Assembly: GCA_030248215.1 (NCBI GenBank)
Contig: JASANG010000245.1
Coordinates: forward strand, 364,857-428,856
Reading direction: 5' to 3'
Origin: Enoplolaimus lenunculus
Taxonomy: Eukaryota > Nematoda > Enoplea > Enoplida > Thoracostomopsidae
Length of the DNA stretch: 64,000 nucleotides
Shown: positions 1 to 11,609 of the stretch, in pieces
How positions within the stretch are numbered: position 1 is the stretch's first letter
How the letters are laid out: each line of letters begins with the position of its first letter
Notes under the pieces: generated by a model
What the model saw: only the letters and a program-made list of their open reading frames with translations
Told to the model about the DNA's origin: nothing
The model's database searches: none
Made by a program: the position numbers and the translations under genes

Positions 1-42
1 CTAGAAATATTGTCGATGAACGATTAGAAACAACTAGCATCT

Positions 43-246
43 ATGGTTTTGCAAACAACTTCTGAAGCAACAGAGCATCTATTAATTTGTTTTTGTCACT
101 CACTGCTTTCGGGTGGCGAACAGTTTTCGCTTGCTGTACTCCTTAAAGAAACAAGCGTTACAAATTGGTTAGAACGACGATCTAAACTTATCTCGCAATT
201 CTGCAGTAATTATGATGCGAAAAACATTAAAATTTCACATGCATAA
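43..246 (+). CDS. Possible terminal coding exon, unrecognised
   Basis: This is a 67-codon open frame ending HAKNIKISHA-like at a TAA (last residues NIKISHA). Composition is protein-like: mixed charge, few low-complexity runs, an LLSGGEQFSLAVLLKE stretch, then WLERRSKLISQFC. A stop lies in frame just upstream, at about 25-27, so the frame would have to be an exon entered through one of the AG dinucleotides at 25-40. No family is recognised. The next AATAAA-like hexamer is near 530. It could equally be a chance ORF, since many frames of this length occur in the window. Confidence 0.15.
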   Translation: MVLQTTSEATEHLLICFCHSLLSGGEQFSLAVLLKETSVTNWLERRSKLISQFCSNYDAKNIKISHA

Positions 247-2820
247 AATGTATACCCAGAATGCATTGATTATGTAAGCTTTTTAATCAGTAAACGCAAA
301 AGGGCCTATATATACATATAAACAGCTGACTTTGCTGGGAAACTTTGAAGTTTCCTTAATTTTGGAATAGAAAAAGCTGAAAAACACTCCGGGCACTTTG
401 CGCAAATTTAGTTTCCAAATATAGGACACGCAAGCATAAGTTTTTAACAACATGGTGACTCGGCTGCTGCCGGTAATTCGCGCAACCAGCCAGTACTGGA
501 TCAATTTAAGCTGATTGAGTTTGACACAAAATAAACTCAAGCCGTTAAAATAACGTCAATATAGAGAACGCATTACTAACAGTACACAGCTTCGTTTTTA
601 ACGTAAAACTCAATCATCAACGTCTGACTCGTGATACTTTGCAATCTTTTTTTAAATTTTTAGCTTCTAAAAAGTGAATGTTAAAACTGTCGATTACGCT
701 TAACTTGAGCCGACCTTTTATCTCGACCATGTTTTACATAATTTGTATGTTACACCGTCAAAAACGCACTAGCTATGCAACGAGCTGCAATTACTGTTCC
801 GTTAGCTCAAAAAGGTTGTATTCACATTCACATTGGGATGATCGATTTAATGTGAATTGATTTTGCTGCGCTCTTCATCAAAAATTATAACGGGAAACCC
901 AAGAAGCTTGACGTCAGATAACGAAAGTAGTACCCTCAATTCTGCAAGTCTTGGTGAAACTGTAAATGTTTGCTGCTGTATTTTTTACTGATGCCTTATT
1001 GTACCTATTTTGGGCATTTGGAACTGAGAATGTCGAGAACACAATTGAAAACAACTTTATTTCACGCAAAAAAGACAAATCAAGCATAACCAAGTTAGTC
1101 AAGGTTTCAAGTAGGAAAATCCGATGCTAATCATTTCCATTGAAAACATATAGATAAAAAAGGAAATCGGGATTTGTGTATTGCTTCAAAGTATCACGGA
1201 AAATCGGGAAATTGAACAAAAAAACAAAGTTTAAGTGGATCATCCACGCAATATTTAATACGCGCAAAGTTGTAAAAAAATTGTTCACCCACCCCCTTTA
1301 GCACTAGTGTCAATTAACTATGCTATTACCAGGGTCTGATGACGTCACACACCCTGTACTTATAGCCATTTTGTACTGACGGTGTTCCAAGGGAGTAGGG
1401 ACAAAACATTTTCCCTCTGTATGGACTACACTAAAACGCAACTCCAGACTCGCGCTACAGTATTGTTTCTGCGAAATGCTATTTAATTTTTTTGCGCATA
1501 GCTTCTGCCAAAACAAATGTACAACTATTGTCCCTTCGAACAGTGTCTCATTATAGTGCAGGACAAAATGCACTCTGAACTGTACCCGTACCGACATTGA
1601 AGATCTTGTAAAGTAAGACGTCTGCGTTGTCCTTGGACTACTGTAAAGAGACTAGTTCTAAATATTCTTCCTACATAGTTCCGAAGAACGACATAGGTCC
1701 TTACCCAGACCTGGACAATTTTTCACAGTAGTGCGCGCACCATTTCGTGGATAACCCATTACGTATAAAAATTACAGAATTTCTTGTTTTCGTATAAAAA
1801 ACTGAAACAGACCAAACACTGAATTTAAAAGCAATACATACACTGCAAAGCATGTTGAGTAAAATTGAGATCTCCGAAATCGGCTATTCGTGACTACACA
1901 AATTGAGTTAAAATTCCACTCTACAAGAGTCAAACTTTGCTTTATAATTGAACATTTTTAGCTTTCAAGTTTGTAATAGGAGGTTTTGCAGGACAGCTTT
2001 ATTGTTGCCTTTACCCTGGCGTACAGATAACGTGTCGACTAGTCGAATGTGAATGTGAATGTGACCCCTTTTATGATGGTAGCAGAGACAAGGTAGAACC
2101 GGAGGTCTGCATAGGCTCTGGTAGCTAGTTTGGCGGATGTTTCAAGAGTTTCGGTTCCTGTGAATTGTGTTTCATAAATGTTGTACAGTAGGACAAGCTT
2201 GCTTAGTAAGCGGGGTTGGGGGCTATTTTGTAAACTTTTAGTTACCGGAATTTATAAAATATAGTTTGAAAACAATTGTTTGAAAATATTTTGCTGATTC
2301 TTGTTAAATTCAAGACGAAATGAAATGCTCTCCATACTATCCTAAAAGGCTACTGTGATGTTCAGTTACCACTCTTTCTATGGGCTATCGAGCCGCCGAC
2401 CAACTCTCAAGCGTTTTATAACGCATATCGTTACGCTTCTAGAAGCTGTACCAATCAATATTTTAGGCTCCACAAAACGGCCTCGTTGTGAAATCTACCT
2501 TAAGAACATGTTAGTAGAGTCCCGTAAACTTTATAGAAGACTGTTTACCGCATTGTATATATTTTTATATACCACTACATCTATCTGCCTTCGCGCAGTT
2601 TTAATACGACGAAACGTTTTTAATGATCATGTCTTGGGTCAATAACAAGTAGGAGACCAGAGAAGGCAATCCAGCGATCAAAACACTTCTGCTTGAATTT
2701 ATTTATGCACAATAAACATGTGCCAATGGGGTTTCAGGTTTTAACAGCCATCTGTTTTGTTTTTAATCTTTAACTGACAGCAGGTAAAATTTCTAATAAA
2801 GTATCATTGTAAATTTCATC
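247..2820. other. Gene-free stretch, no recognised element
   Basis: I see no long ORF, no TIR pair and no tandem array. 2043-2062 has a short GAATGT run. 1310-1400 carries a TGACGTCA palindrome next to a phrase (ACTTATAGCCATT, then CTGACGGTG) that is loosely echoed at about 13330-13350 (ACTTATGGCACTGACGG). An old dispersed repeat is therefore possible but unproven. Confidence 0.5.
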
Positions 2821-2939
2821 AGTTGATTTTAACTCAGAATGAGAGTTCAATCAATTCAAAGGTACTGAGCTTTGAATTAGTTCTTTCAGAACTCGGAATT
2901 CTGAATGGATAGAACTCACTCTGAATTAATTAATCAACT
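2821..2939. repeat. Short fold-back (imperfect palindrome)
   Basis: The left arm 2821-2848 (GTTGATTTTAACTCAGAATG and on) is complementary, with small gaps, to 2912-2939. An inner pair TTCAAAG/CTTTGAA flanks the centre near 2860. The whole 119 bp could form one hairpin. No target duplication is visible. It could be an old MITE or a chance palindrome. Confidence 0.5.
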
Positions 2940-3639
2940 CACCCAAAATTAAATTACCTCTGAGTTATTTAACGTTTTACATGAGCGTCTAGAAGGTTAG
3001 CAATTTTTATTTTAGGAACCTATTTTCACGCCACATTACAATTCCCTACTAGGATCTGTAAATTATGTAGCTAGGATCTAAAGTACAAGTGGTAGGTTGA
3101 ATTTTTCAATATTTTGTGTGCTTGCCCGACGTGCCACTAGGGGAGTGATTGTAACTTGGTTTGTTATATTTTAATTTTATTTCAAACTTTCTTGCCTTTT
3201 AACTGTTAAGTATTTAGCCCGAATCCAAGCGTGAATACCTGCCTGTATTACTTTTATGAACATAAAACTACTAAGTAGGATTTTTGCAAAATGTTTATTC
3301 GCGCTCAACTCGATCTCGTGATTTCAAAATTATGTACTTTAACTAGGTGGAATTTTTTTGGTTTTTCGAATTTAAGTAATGGAAAACTTAGGGAGAAAAA
3401 TAAAAAATTCTTTTAAGAGTACAAAATTGGCTATTGTGTTAAACGTCTGAGGTAATTTCTAGCTGATGGAAGATTTTAATATGCATACTAGGTTGAAATT
3501 AGGTGGTTCTTCCTGGGAGTATTATACGGAATATTTTCAGGCGAATAACATGTATCCCTAACAAGAACAATCATGAAATGTTATTTTTTGAGAGACTTTT
3601 GATGGAATTCCGATTCAAGGCATGGTTTGATATATGTTG
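2940..3639. other. No recognised feature
   Basis: AT-rich sequence without repeat structure or credible coding potential. Confidence 0.5.
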
Positions 3640-3868
3640 GTCTGCCGAGTGTCGATTCTTTGCCGATACGGTTTGCACATCATTGTGACTTGGTGGAATG
3701 CTATCAGTTTCACCTGTTGTTGGTAAATATGGTAGTTGTATATGGTTTAAGTCTTCCCGTTTATAATGATGTAGTAGTAATCCCATCAGTTCGTTAAGCA
3801 CTGTGCATTAAAATTGCAATCGGCAACAGTATCAGCAGAAATTATAGTATCGGCGCTTCACTAGTACG
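3640..3868 (-). mobile_element. Degraded family C hAT-like element
   Basis: It shares the family C internal phrases seen at 11224-11609: TTCTTTGCCGATACG, GGAATGCTATC, GGTTTAAGTCTTC, a TAATGATGTAGTA stretch and a final CGGCGCTTCACTAG (a mutated CGGCGCATCCCTAG). The left tip is lost. It is diverged, so probably old. Confidence 0.6.
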
Positions 3869-3999
3869 TGGAACTGGAATTCCATTCAAGACGAGTTCCT
3901 ATTTCGATTTCGATTGCGCATTCAATCAGAGTCGACATTTTGAAGTTTTAATTTTAATCCTACTTGTTATCGACAAAAATTTTGGTATCTGCACATCCT
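3869..3999. mobile_element. Composite remnant: A2-like body fused to a C tip
   Basis: GGAACTGGAATTCC, then CGATTTCGATTGCGCATTCAATC and a TTTTAATCCTACTTG stretch, match the left part of A2 (compare 20438 and 47731). The segment then ends in a C-type right tip (TTTTGGTATCTGCACATCC). The boundary is unclear. Confidence 0.45.
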
Positions 4000-4420
4000 T
4001 AATATTTTAGCTTGTTAAAAAGTCAGTTCGTTTTGGTTTTGGCACACATCAAATCTTTCAAATATTATACGCAACTCATTCTGTTTTATTCTCGTTTTAA
4101 GGCTCAACTTTTCCGGCGGCTTGAAAACACCATCCGTTGTCGCACGGAAAATGACCCCCAAAAATACCTAGTTGCCCGCCTCCCAAAATTTAACTTAAGA
4201 CCCATTTGCAATGGCAAATCAAAATTTTTTTCGGTGGGCATTCGAGGTTGATCCAGTCCACTTTCACTAGCTATTGCCGTGGCCAAAAACTTACGTAATC
4301 ATTTTAACTAATTGTTGATATATCTCAGTCCTAAATGATTGCTTAATGACAAATGATGTTTAATTAATTGAAAGTTTATAAAATAATGCGAAATACATCA
4401 AACGTTGTATACCGTGCAAA

Positions 4421-4975
4421 TACGTGTTTGAATTGTCATCCTGGGGTATTAATCTTACATTGATGTTTTATAGTTTTAAGCCGTTGTTTATTAGCTACAT
4501 GCTAATTTGCATAATTGGTTAAGCCTAAATTTGGCATTTTTAAGGAATTTCAATAATTATTACGGTTACAAGCAATATATTTTCAGTACTAAACGGTTCG
4601 TGAGTGCGAGGAATCTAAATAAATTGTTTACAAACTCCCAAAACCGATAAATGAATAGTTACGTAGGTTATAACTAATTAGTATATTAGCTTAATTCTAC
4701 GTGTCTGAATTGTCATCATGGGGTATTAACCTTGCATTCATGTTTTAAAGTTTTAAGCCGTTGTTTATTAGCTACATGCTAATTTGCATAATTGGTTAAG
4801 CCTGAATTTGGCATTTTTAAGATATTTCAATAACAATTATTACGGTTACAAGCAATATATTTTCAGTACTAAACGGTTCGTGAGTGCGAGGAATCTAAAT
4901 AAATTGTTAGAAATTCTCAAAACCGATAAATGAATAGTTACGTAGGTAATAACTAATTTATATATTAGCTTAATT
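4421..4975. repeat. Family I, two tandem copies of about 277 bp
   Basis: The phrase ACGTGTNTGAATTGTCATC occurs at about 4422 and 4699. Both copies continue through TTTAAGCCGTTGTTTATTAG, GCTAATTTGCATAATTGG, CAAGCAATATATTTTCAGTA and CCGATAAATGAATAGTTACG. Identity is high, so the duplication is recent. A related pair lies at 42602-42992. The right end (AATTGCTTAAGTGTG, then TGTAGTCCCACTATGACTGG) is shared with that locus (TGTAGTCTCACTGCGACTGG). Confidence 0.8.
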
Positions 4976-5401
4976 GCTTAAGTGTGTTCGAGTTTCCCCA
5001 ATGTAGTCCCACTATGACTGGTAGATATTATGCGTATGTTTTTCGCACATGCCATGTATCTTCTTTGTGGAATCTTTTTTAACAAATAATTTGTTTTAAT
5101 TTGTCGCTTCTGAATTGAACGTTTCCTTTGTTTATGTCAAATGGTTCAAACTTAAGCGGTATGAATTATATAGCCTTACTTGTCTGTACATCCGGCTGGC
5201 AAAGGGGCCCAGTCGATTCGGTATTAAAGTTTTTGTACTTTTGAAATGTTGTTGGAAAAATTTTGCCGACAGTTTACAGAAGGCTGTTAATAGTAGTGTT
5301 AGTTTCAGCATAATGTTACCTATCGTTACCCTGATTCCAATCTAACGAAAGCAAATTTTGTCTAACCGGTTCCGGTAGGGATGTAGTTGACGTTTTTCAC
5401 C
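4976..5401. other. No recognised feature
   Basis: There are short ORFs only (for example 5115-5345), without family resemblance. An isolated hAT-tip-like motif (TTCCGGTAGGGATGTAG) sits at about 5370-5386 with no partner. Confidence 0.4.
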
Positions 5402-5409
5402 TTATATGT

Positions 5410-5799
5410 CAGGGATTGACCGGATATTCGCTTCGGGTTTGATATCCGGCAAAATACGACATCCGTATCTAGTTCCGGTATCTGGTGTAAACCTACCTGA
5501 TACCGGATATTTGTGGTTGTGGTTCCAAATATTACAAAACTGTTTTTTGCACTGTCAAAGTACTAGATATATATGTTCAAGCGACTGCAATTCCAAGCAA
5601 TTCATGAATGGATACTGACTTTGAATGACAAATCCAAACCAAAAATTAATCTTAAATCCATAAATACATATTTTTGCACGACTCAAAACTTCCAACAGTG
5701 TACAAATTTAGATCCTATATCCGGTTAATATGCGGTTCCGGTGCAAAATTCACTATCCAGCTGCGGTATCCGGCAAAATTAATATCCGGTGGATCCCTG
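5410..5799. mobile_element. Family B hAT-like MITE with 8-bp TSD
   Basis: The tips are CAGGGATTGACCGGATAT at the left and ATATCCGGTGGATCCCTG at the right, with subterminal CCGGATAT repeats. The flanks are TTATATGT (5402-5409) and ATATATGT (5800-5807), 7 of 8 matching. The 8-bp TSD plus CAGGG tip is the hAT pattern. It is 390 bp with no coding capacity. Internal phrases (TACTAGATATATATG, AAATCCATAAATACATATTT) recur in the copy at 23405. Confidence 0.85.
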
Positions 5800-5809
5800 A
5801 TATATGTAT

Positions 5810-6074
5810 CAGGGTGCAACCGGAATTACAACTTACCGGAACCGGAATTTGAAAATTTTACCGGAACCGGAAAGTGAAAAATGCATTTCACCAAAAATTT
5901 CATTTTAATCTTATTTTTTGCTCTATTAGCATCAATGGCTTATATTCGGAGTACAAGTGGCTGTCAAAAGAGATTCTTTAAAATTAGCAAAGTTAAGAAA
6001 ACGGCCAAATTATAATACTGGAATTTTTAAATCCGGTAAAAATTTACCGGAACCGGAATTCCGGTTGCACCCTG
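5810..6074 (+). mobile_element. Family A1 hAT-like MITE, internally deleted, perfect TSD
   Basis: The tip is CAGGGTGCAACCGGAATT at the left, with its mirror ending TTGCACCCTG at the right. ATATGTAT flanks both sides exactly (5802-5809 and 6075-6082). The left TSD overlaps the right TSD of the B element before it, so A1 landed in that duplication later. At 265 bp it lacks about 130 bp of the internal region present in the 397-bp copies (12348, 14931); the join is near 5928. Confidence 0.93.
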
Positions 6075-6082
6075 ATATGTAT

Positions 6083-6136
6083 ATATGTATATATGCACGT
6101 ATATATATATATATATGTATATATATCATATATATT
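6083..6136. repeat. AT microsatellite
   Basis: (TA)n/(GTATA)n simple sequence directly right of the A1 insertion. A second TA-rich patch lies at 6489-6540. Confidence 0.8.
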
Positions 6137-6582
6137 TTGTTGTGTATAGTCACCACTTTGGTATTGGACGTGTACTTACGTACGTTTAAAGAGTTCAATG
6201 AGGGACATTGTAGTAAATGTTTTAGTTGTGTGTTGAGTGCTGCGATTTGATTTTATAAAATGGACTTTCTACTACTGTAACGTATATTTAATAGGTACAG
6301 CGTTGGAGCAATGTGACATTTTCAATCAAAGAGTGAAAATTTGTTCAAAGTTAAACTCTTAAACACCCATTCATTCTAAAATACCTTCTCTCAAGTTGTC
6401 TATTGTAGCTCAGCAGTGGCTGTTTTAGTCGAGTTTTGTCAACGATGAGTGTATGTTTATATATGTTTGTAAAGATGCGCAGCGCGTTTATATATATATA
6501 TTAAATATCATATATATGTATGTATATATAATATATACTAAATAAAATGTTGCATTTTTGTAACATGAATGTATATATGCTG

Positions 6583-6928
6583 TAGAGATGTTCCGGGACC
6601 GGGACCATACGACGGTACCATTGATGGGACCAGAAAAACAATGTCCCATGGAACAATTGTAGCCCGAATCCGAACGCACCACAGTAAGCTTTATTACATT
6701 AGCATAGGCAAAATGTCGCGTGACGCGATATGGCAAATAGCAATTGCAGTAACACTAAACTTTACAACATGGGAGTATCAGCAAAATGTCGCGTGACGCG
6801 ATAGGATGAAAACGGTATCGTAGTCCCAGGTAAATGCTTACGTACGCAAAAGATACATAAAATGTGAAGTTTAGTGTATTTTGCTGGCCCCGGACTCGGG
6901 TAAAATCCTGGCCCCGGGGACATCTGTA
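6583..6928. mobile_element. Family M hAT-like MITE with TSD
   Basis: The left tip is TAGAGATGTTCCGGGACC and the right tip is GGCCCCGGGGACATCTGTA. The flanks ATATGCTG (6575-6582) and ATATGCTA (6929-6936) match at 7 of 8. Subterminal GGGACC repeats occur. A 22-bp phrase (CAAAATGTCGCGTGACGCGA and on) occurs twice inside, near 6708 and 6782. Length is 346 bp; non-coding. Confidence 0.85.
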
Positions 6929-7668
6929 ATATGCTATTAAGTAGTGTGCGTTCATTATAGCTAACTTTACTTTAGCGTCGGCTGACTGGGGAAGCGACGG
7001 TCGCCGTATGGTAGGGTAACTCCTGAGGCTTACCCTTACCTCAGGTAGCCAATTTTCAGCCGTTTTAGGCCCAGGTAAAATTTTTGCTTGAAATATCGAC
7101 ACTGTTGGAATATAATGAAATATTATTTTTATAGAAGTTATATCATTCAATGTGGGTTTATTTACCAGTTTGCAGCAATTTTTTGTATTTTTAGCAACCG
7201 AAATGCCATAATGAAGAAGAAGTTTAAATGATTTATTTGGCATCACTTTACAGAAGGGGCATATACTTCAAACGAAGGGATAGCGTGGATATATAACTCC
7301 GGAAATTGATGAATAAACGAAATCAAAGCACTGTTAACAGTGTTATGAATGAGTATCGGAATCCTTGAGGTTACATAAGGTTATACTTTGCCGAGCCAAA
7401 ATCTGTGGCTACGGCTGTGATTTACAGGATTGTTGTTAAAATTAGCACATTTATCAAATTGTACGCAACGACATTCATTTTGTTTAATTTGCGCTGCTTC
7501 AGCAAAATTGTTGCATTCCGGCTGGTTTTGAGGTTCGGGCTGTGAAGCCTGATTACCGGTGGGTGACATATTCGAGTTGAAGTTGCCAGTTTTTGTTTAA
7601 TCGGGATGTCAGTCTAGATTGCAACCGGGACTTTAGACCTTTCAAAACTAAACAGCTTGAAATCGGCG
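6929..7668. other. No gene recognised
   Basis: The longest frame, on the minus strand at 6755-7246, overlaps element M and shows no family features. Nothing else stands out. Confidence 0.4.
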
Positions 7669-7740
7669 GGTTACGGGTGGTTTCGAACTGACGACGTTTT
7701 GGTTGTTAAGCAGACGCTGTTATCACTGCGCCACGCAACC
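7669..7740 (-). tRNA. tRNA-like sequence (pseudo-tRNA or SINE head)
   Basis: On the minus strand this is 72 nt. The acceptor halves GGTTGCG and CGTAACC pair over all 7 positions (one G-U). The A box is TGGCGCAGTGA, the D stem GCGC/GCGT pairs, and the B box is AGTTCGAAACC. The anticodon and T stems do not pair, so a working tRNA is unlikely. Internal promoter boxes survive. The copy is either a decayed tRNA gene or the head of a SINE; no tail family is identified. Confidence 0.6.
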
Positions 7741-7897
7741 ATGAGCACCATTTTGAAGCTGTCTAGCTTAGCTTTAGTATATATGGCTCTTTATGTTGCC
7801 AGCCGAAATAACAGATTAATTTGTTGGATGACCATAGTTGATATTTTGAAAATTGTTAGCTGTTTTTCCTACGCTTATTTGTTACCTGGGCTGTGTT

Positions 7898-8154
7898 TTA
7901 GAATATCAACGCAATGCCAGCCGCATAACTTTTGAACGTTAATATATATTTCGTGCCCGACCTCAGTTTTGAGGTTTGTGACCTGAAACAGAAATTTTTC
8001 ATTAGTATAACAAATTTGTTTAAAATGTTTATTGTTTAAAACTGAAAAAAAACGTATTGCCAAACATTGTTGGATTCGACTTTTTCACAAGCGAATGCGA
8101 ACTGCAAGATTTTGCCGAATCCGAATCCCAGTCCGAACCTTTGTTGCCACCCTG
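7898..8154 (-). mobile_element. Family N hAT-like MITE, truncated at one end
   Basis: This is the reverse-strand relative of the complete copy at 9545-9805. Shared phrases are GAATATCAACGCAATGCCAG, AACGTTAATATATATTTCG and the tip CCTTTGTTGCCACCCTG. The subterminal repeats are CCGAATCCGAATCC. The other tip is missing. Confidence 0.7.
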
Positions 8155-9544
8155 ATATATTCACGCTAGAATTGTTTGGTTAAATTTAGTGATTGCACCC
8201 ACACATTAGAATATTTTCAGCTTCCACCTACACTAGAGACGGTCGTTTAAATCTGGTTAAAATTTGAAATTTTGCGGTAAAGTAGAATAGCAGTGGCGTA
8301 TATATCTGAAAGCTGACCAGATAACAAATAAGTTTAGTAGCAGATTGGAAGTTTCTGGTTCGTTTAATTTGAACGTGAAACAATTATTGCTGGTTTTTAA
8401 TACGGAACGACGTTTATAATTTTAATTGATGTTTGGCATCAAATTAATTTGTCGCATATACGAAGTGTTGAAGCAAATTTAAAACTGAAGTGAAATATTT
8501 GATTTGGGGGCGGCGGTTATTTCAGTGCTATTTCGGCAATGACCTGATTCAGGTTTGGTGTAACGCTCGCTGTCAGCGGTATTTGACCTATAAACAAGCG
8601 GTGATGAAGATTTTTATATTTAAGGCTAAAAATTAGCAATTAATATTCCATGTGAATGTTGACAACTGAGCGGTCTAAGTAGATTGTTTTTGTTCGCGGT
8701 TGACAGATACAGGTACTATACGTACGTATATAGCAGCCAGGCACGTCACAAGTCACTTTGTCATAAGCCGATAACTGCGATAGTCACTCTCGAGTTTGAC
8801 TCTGTACGCGTGCATTTTGAATTAGCAGGAAGTTCCGTTGGAGAATGCGGTGGCGGTTGTTTGAGGTTTGCGTGGTTGAAGAAACTTTTGTGGGTACCCA
8901 CGAGCGTAGACGGTGTATTCAGCGACTATAGCCACGAATTTGTTAGTATGAATTGGATAGTAGAGATGGTGAGAAGATTTGTGGTGGGGGGGGGGTAAGG
9001 ACAATTATTTAAATATGCTCAAATTATTTTAATGTTGTGCCGAAACGGTTTCGCCAAGGGGGGCGAAAATGTCAGTAGAGGAGCGACCCCCGCGCGTAGG
9101 TGCGGTCGAAAGTGTTCTGAATGATTGAGCTTATAAATTGAGGTAAATAGGTAGGATGGTTATTTGATTTGTAGTCGTTTAAACTTCGTGTAGGTGGTTT
9201 GTGGTGTGCGTGTCAACGTTGATGATCGGCATCCGCTGGTTGTCAACGACGTTCGCTGTTGTTTGTGTATGATTTGGTTCACGTTTATAGCAGGTATACT
9301 GCACCTATTCGGTGTGAGAAAATTGTGCTTGAGAATACGTAGTTTGAAATGATAGCTGGTTTGAAATTTGATTTTTGCGTCATAGTTAAGTTATATTATT
9401 CGGTTTATTTTAGTTATCGATTGAAACATCATTGTTCTCAGGTTGCATCGTTGTGTAAATGCAAAGGAACCGCTGGTAAATTCGGTCATACAAATATGGT
9501 TGGTGTCGAATACCTAGTGCTAGTAGTTCTGTAGTAGGGTAAAC
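8155..9544. other. No gene or repeat recognised
   Basis: Frames of about 60-104 codons occur (8684-8998 +) but have no recognisable domains. A 9-G run lies at 8987-8996. A short hairpin GCCGAAACGGTTTCGGC-like motif is near 9036. Confidence 0.4.
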
Positions 9545-9805
9545 CAGGGGGATGGCAACAAAGGTAAAATTTTCAAATACCTTGCTATAAAAATCAATAT
9601 TCTGTATTTCAGGTGAGAAATCTCAGAACTGACGTCGGGACGAAATATATTAACGTACTAAAAGTTATACGGTTGGCATTGCGTTGATATTCGGAAACAA
9701 ATTATAGATATATCTGAAATTTGCAACATGCAGGATTCGGTTTCGGATTCGGCAAATTAGCACTGGGTTCGGATTCGGTCAAATCGTGGATTCGGTGCCA
9801 CCCTG
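9545..9805 (+). mobile_element. Family N hAT-like MITE, complete, perfect TSD
   Basis: The tips are CAGGGGGATGGCAACAAAGG at the left and TTCGGTGCCACCCTG at the right. GGGTAAAC is duplicated exactly at 9537-9544 and 9806-9813. The right subterminal region repeats GGATTCGG/TTCGGATTCGG. It is 261 bp with no ORF. Confidence 0.92.
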
Positions 9806-9965
9806 GGGTAAACATAGGAGTTAGCACCGTCTCCAAGTTTAGATGTAGCAAATTTAAGCAAAAACGGATCAAATTATGAAAAAATTGCGAAATATTTTAA
9901 AATTTGAGTTCCTATTTTTTTATCTGCACGGGTTTCTAAAACCTTATCCACTCAACAAACCCGTA

Positions 9966-9998
9966 AGCGCTTAGGCTTAGGCTTAGGCTGAGCCCTTG
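9966..9998. repeat. TTAGGC-like run
   Basis: Three tandem TTAGGC units (GCTTAGGCTTAGGCTTAGGC) stand alone here, without a recognised F or Q element around them. Confidence 0.7.
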
Positions 9999-10739
9999 AG
10001 TAGCTCCGAAAAAGCCGTCCCCACCAGTCGCGTGAAATCGGGTTAGCGAAATGCCAGTAGTGTCCGGTTGTTTGGTCACAGGTTTTGATCGATCGACCAG
10101 AATTTTGGAACCGGCTACTAATAAATCAGTAGATTGGTCAAAAATTTATGTATTGGAACCAGAATCACTGTTTATATTTGAGATTAAAGCAACGCAATGA
10201 TCCATAAAGATCCACTCTGTGGAGAACGCTTCCAGTTATTTGTTTAAAATGTCTCTTAATTGTTTATTTATAGCTTAGATTGTTTTACACATTTAACCCT
10301 TTCACTCATAGAGTATACTATTAGCAACTAAATACAGTAATGTACGAGCAATACAGACATGGACAGGTTATTTTGCATGCGGCATCAAGAAGAGCCCCCC
10401 CCGGGCCACCCCCTCCCCCACCCCCCCGCCGTCTATTTAAAAAAAAAAAAATATAACTGCGCGGGCTGCAAACGTAGAAAAGACTAAAACGGAGTTTGCT
10501 AATTTATACAATGTTAGGAACGGGATGGATACAAAAGTTTAAGTTTAGTTTTATCAAAGCTGAATCCAACGAGCAAGTTTCTAGCTTGTGCTTTTGAAAT
10601 GGATGTGGAGCCGACTGGATTGTGTTTGTTGAAAATTTTGCCGTTGCGGTTCTGGGCCTCAATTTATGTTTCAATGAACTCGGATTTCTATGTTCTAAAA
10701 TTCATATGTTTGTTTTGCCTGATGTTTTGTCTCGCCAAG
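9999..10739. other. No gene; C-rich/A-rich block inside
   Basis: 10396-10430 is nearly pure C followed by a 12-A run at 10440-10451. The rest is unrecognised. Confidence 0.5.
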
Positions 10740-11018
10740 TCGGCAGATGCCACTTCAATTTTAAACAATACCGTTAACTTATCAATGATTGATTGTAGAT
10801 TAACTGTTACAAAACCGAAAATCCTTCGCCAATTTGTTCATGCGACGTTTATGAAAATTGTTGCCAGCCAGCAGACACCCTAAATCAACATGATGTTTGT
10901 CAATACAAAATTATCTGTACAGTCGCAAAATTTCTAGTTTCGATTCTGATTTCGATTACAATTCCGGTATAAATTTGCTGTTCCGGTTGCGGTATAATCC
11001 AGTTCCGCTTTGGACCAT
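10740..11018 (+). mobile_element. Family A2 element, left end missing
   Basis: It matches the right two thirds of A2 at 47731-48164: GTTAACTTATCAATGATTG, TTTGTCAATACAAAATTATC, CACAGTCGCAAAATTTC-like phrases and the end TTCCGGTATAAATTTGCTG followed by CAGTTCCGCTTTGGACCATG. The 94-codon frame at 10599-10883 crosses its left edge and is therefore not a gene. Confidence 0.65.
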
Positions 11019-11223
11019 GATTTATAAGAAGGGGTTTTTCAAAGCCGAAGTTTTGCAATCGGATTAGAATTAGACAAAATGACAATGAGTGTTCAGAATT
11101 GTGATCAGTGTAATCTTGTGTTTGGTATAATTTTGGCCCAAGTGCCGAGTATGGTGCAAGTTTGTGGGGACAAGTACTTTACCAGTGGTCCCATTGTCGT
11201 TGTGGTCACAGTGTGATTTTAAT

Positions 11224-11609
11224 TAGGGATGTGCCGATCAATCGGCATCGGTAATAATCGGCAGTTTTCGTGAGTATCGGCATCGGCATCGGCGCTGCAA
11301 AACAATTGCCGATTCGTTGCCGATACTTTTTTCACATATAACAGCAGTCAGTTGGAATGCTATCCGTTTCATTTGTGGTCGCATATCAGTGTGTCCGGTC
11401 AGCAAAACTGATATCGTTCGTGCGTTTGTGTTTGAAAAAAATGAATTGAAATGAACCGTTCTGTTATAAAATTATAATCGTTTATGATGGTTAGGGTTTA
11501 AGTCTTCATATAGTGATGCAATGTAGTATATATCCTATCTGTTTATTAAGCATGGTGTACTAAAGTTGGAATCGGCACCGGCAAAAATTTTGGTATCGGC
11601 GCATCCCTA
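11224..11609 (+). mobile_element. Family C hAT-like MITE with TSD
   Basis: The tips are TAGGGATGTGCCGAT at the left and GGTATCGGCGCATCCCTA at the right. The flanks ATTTTAAT (11216-11223) and GTTTTAAT (11610-11617) match at 7 of 8. Subterminal GCATCGGCATCGGC repeats. It is 386 bp. This copy gives the uninterrupted form of the site (GGTTAGGGTTTAAGTCTTC, about 11487-11505) into which element D inserted at 49614. Confidence 0.88.

Noticed and set aside
43-246. Confident gene call on the 67-codon frame
   Set aside because: Listed only as a weak candidate: an in-frame stop lies just upstream and no family is recognised.
6755-7246. 163-codon minus-strand frame
   Set aside because: Second-longest frame, but it overlaps element M with its TSD and shows no recognisable domain.
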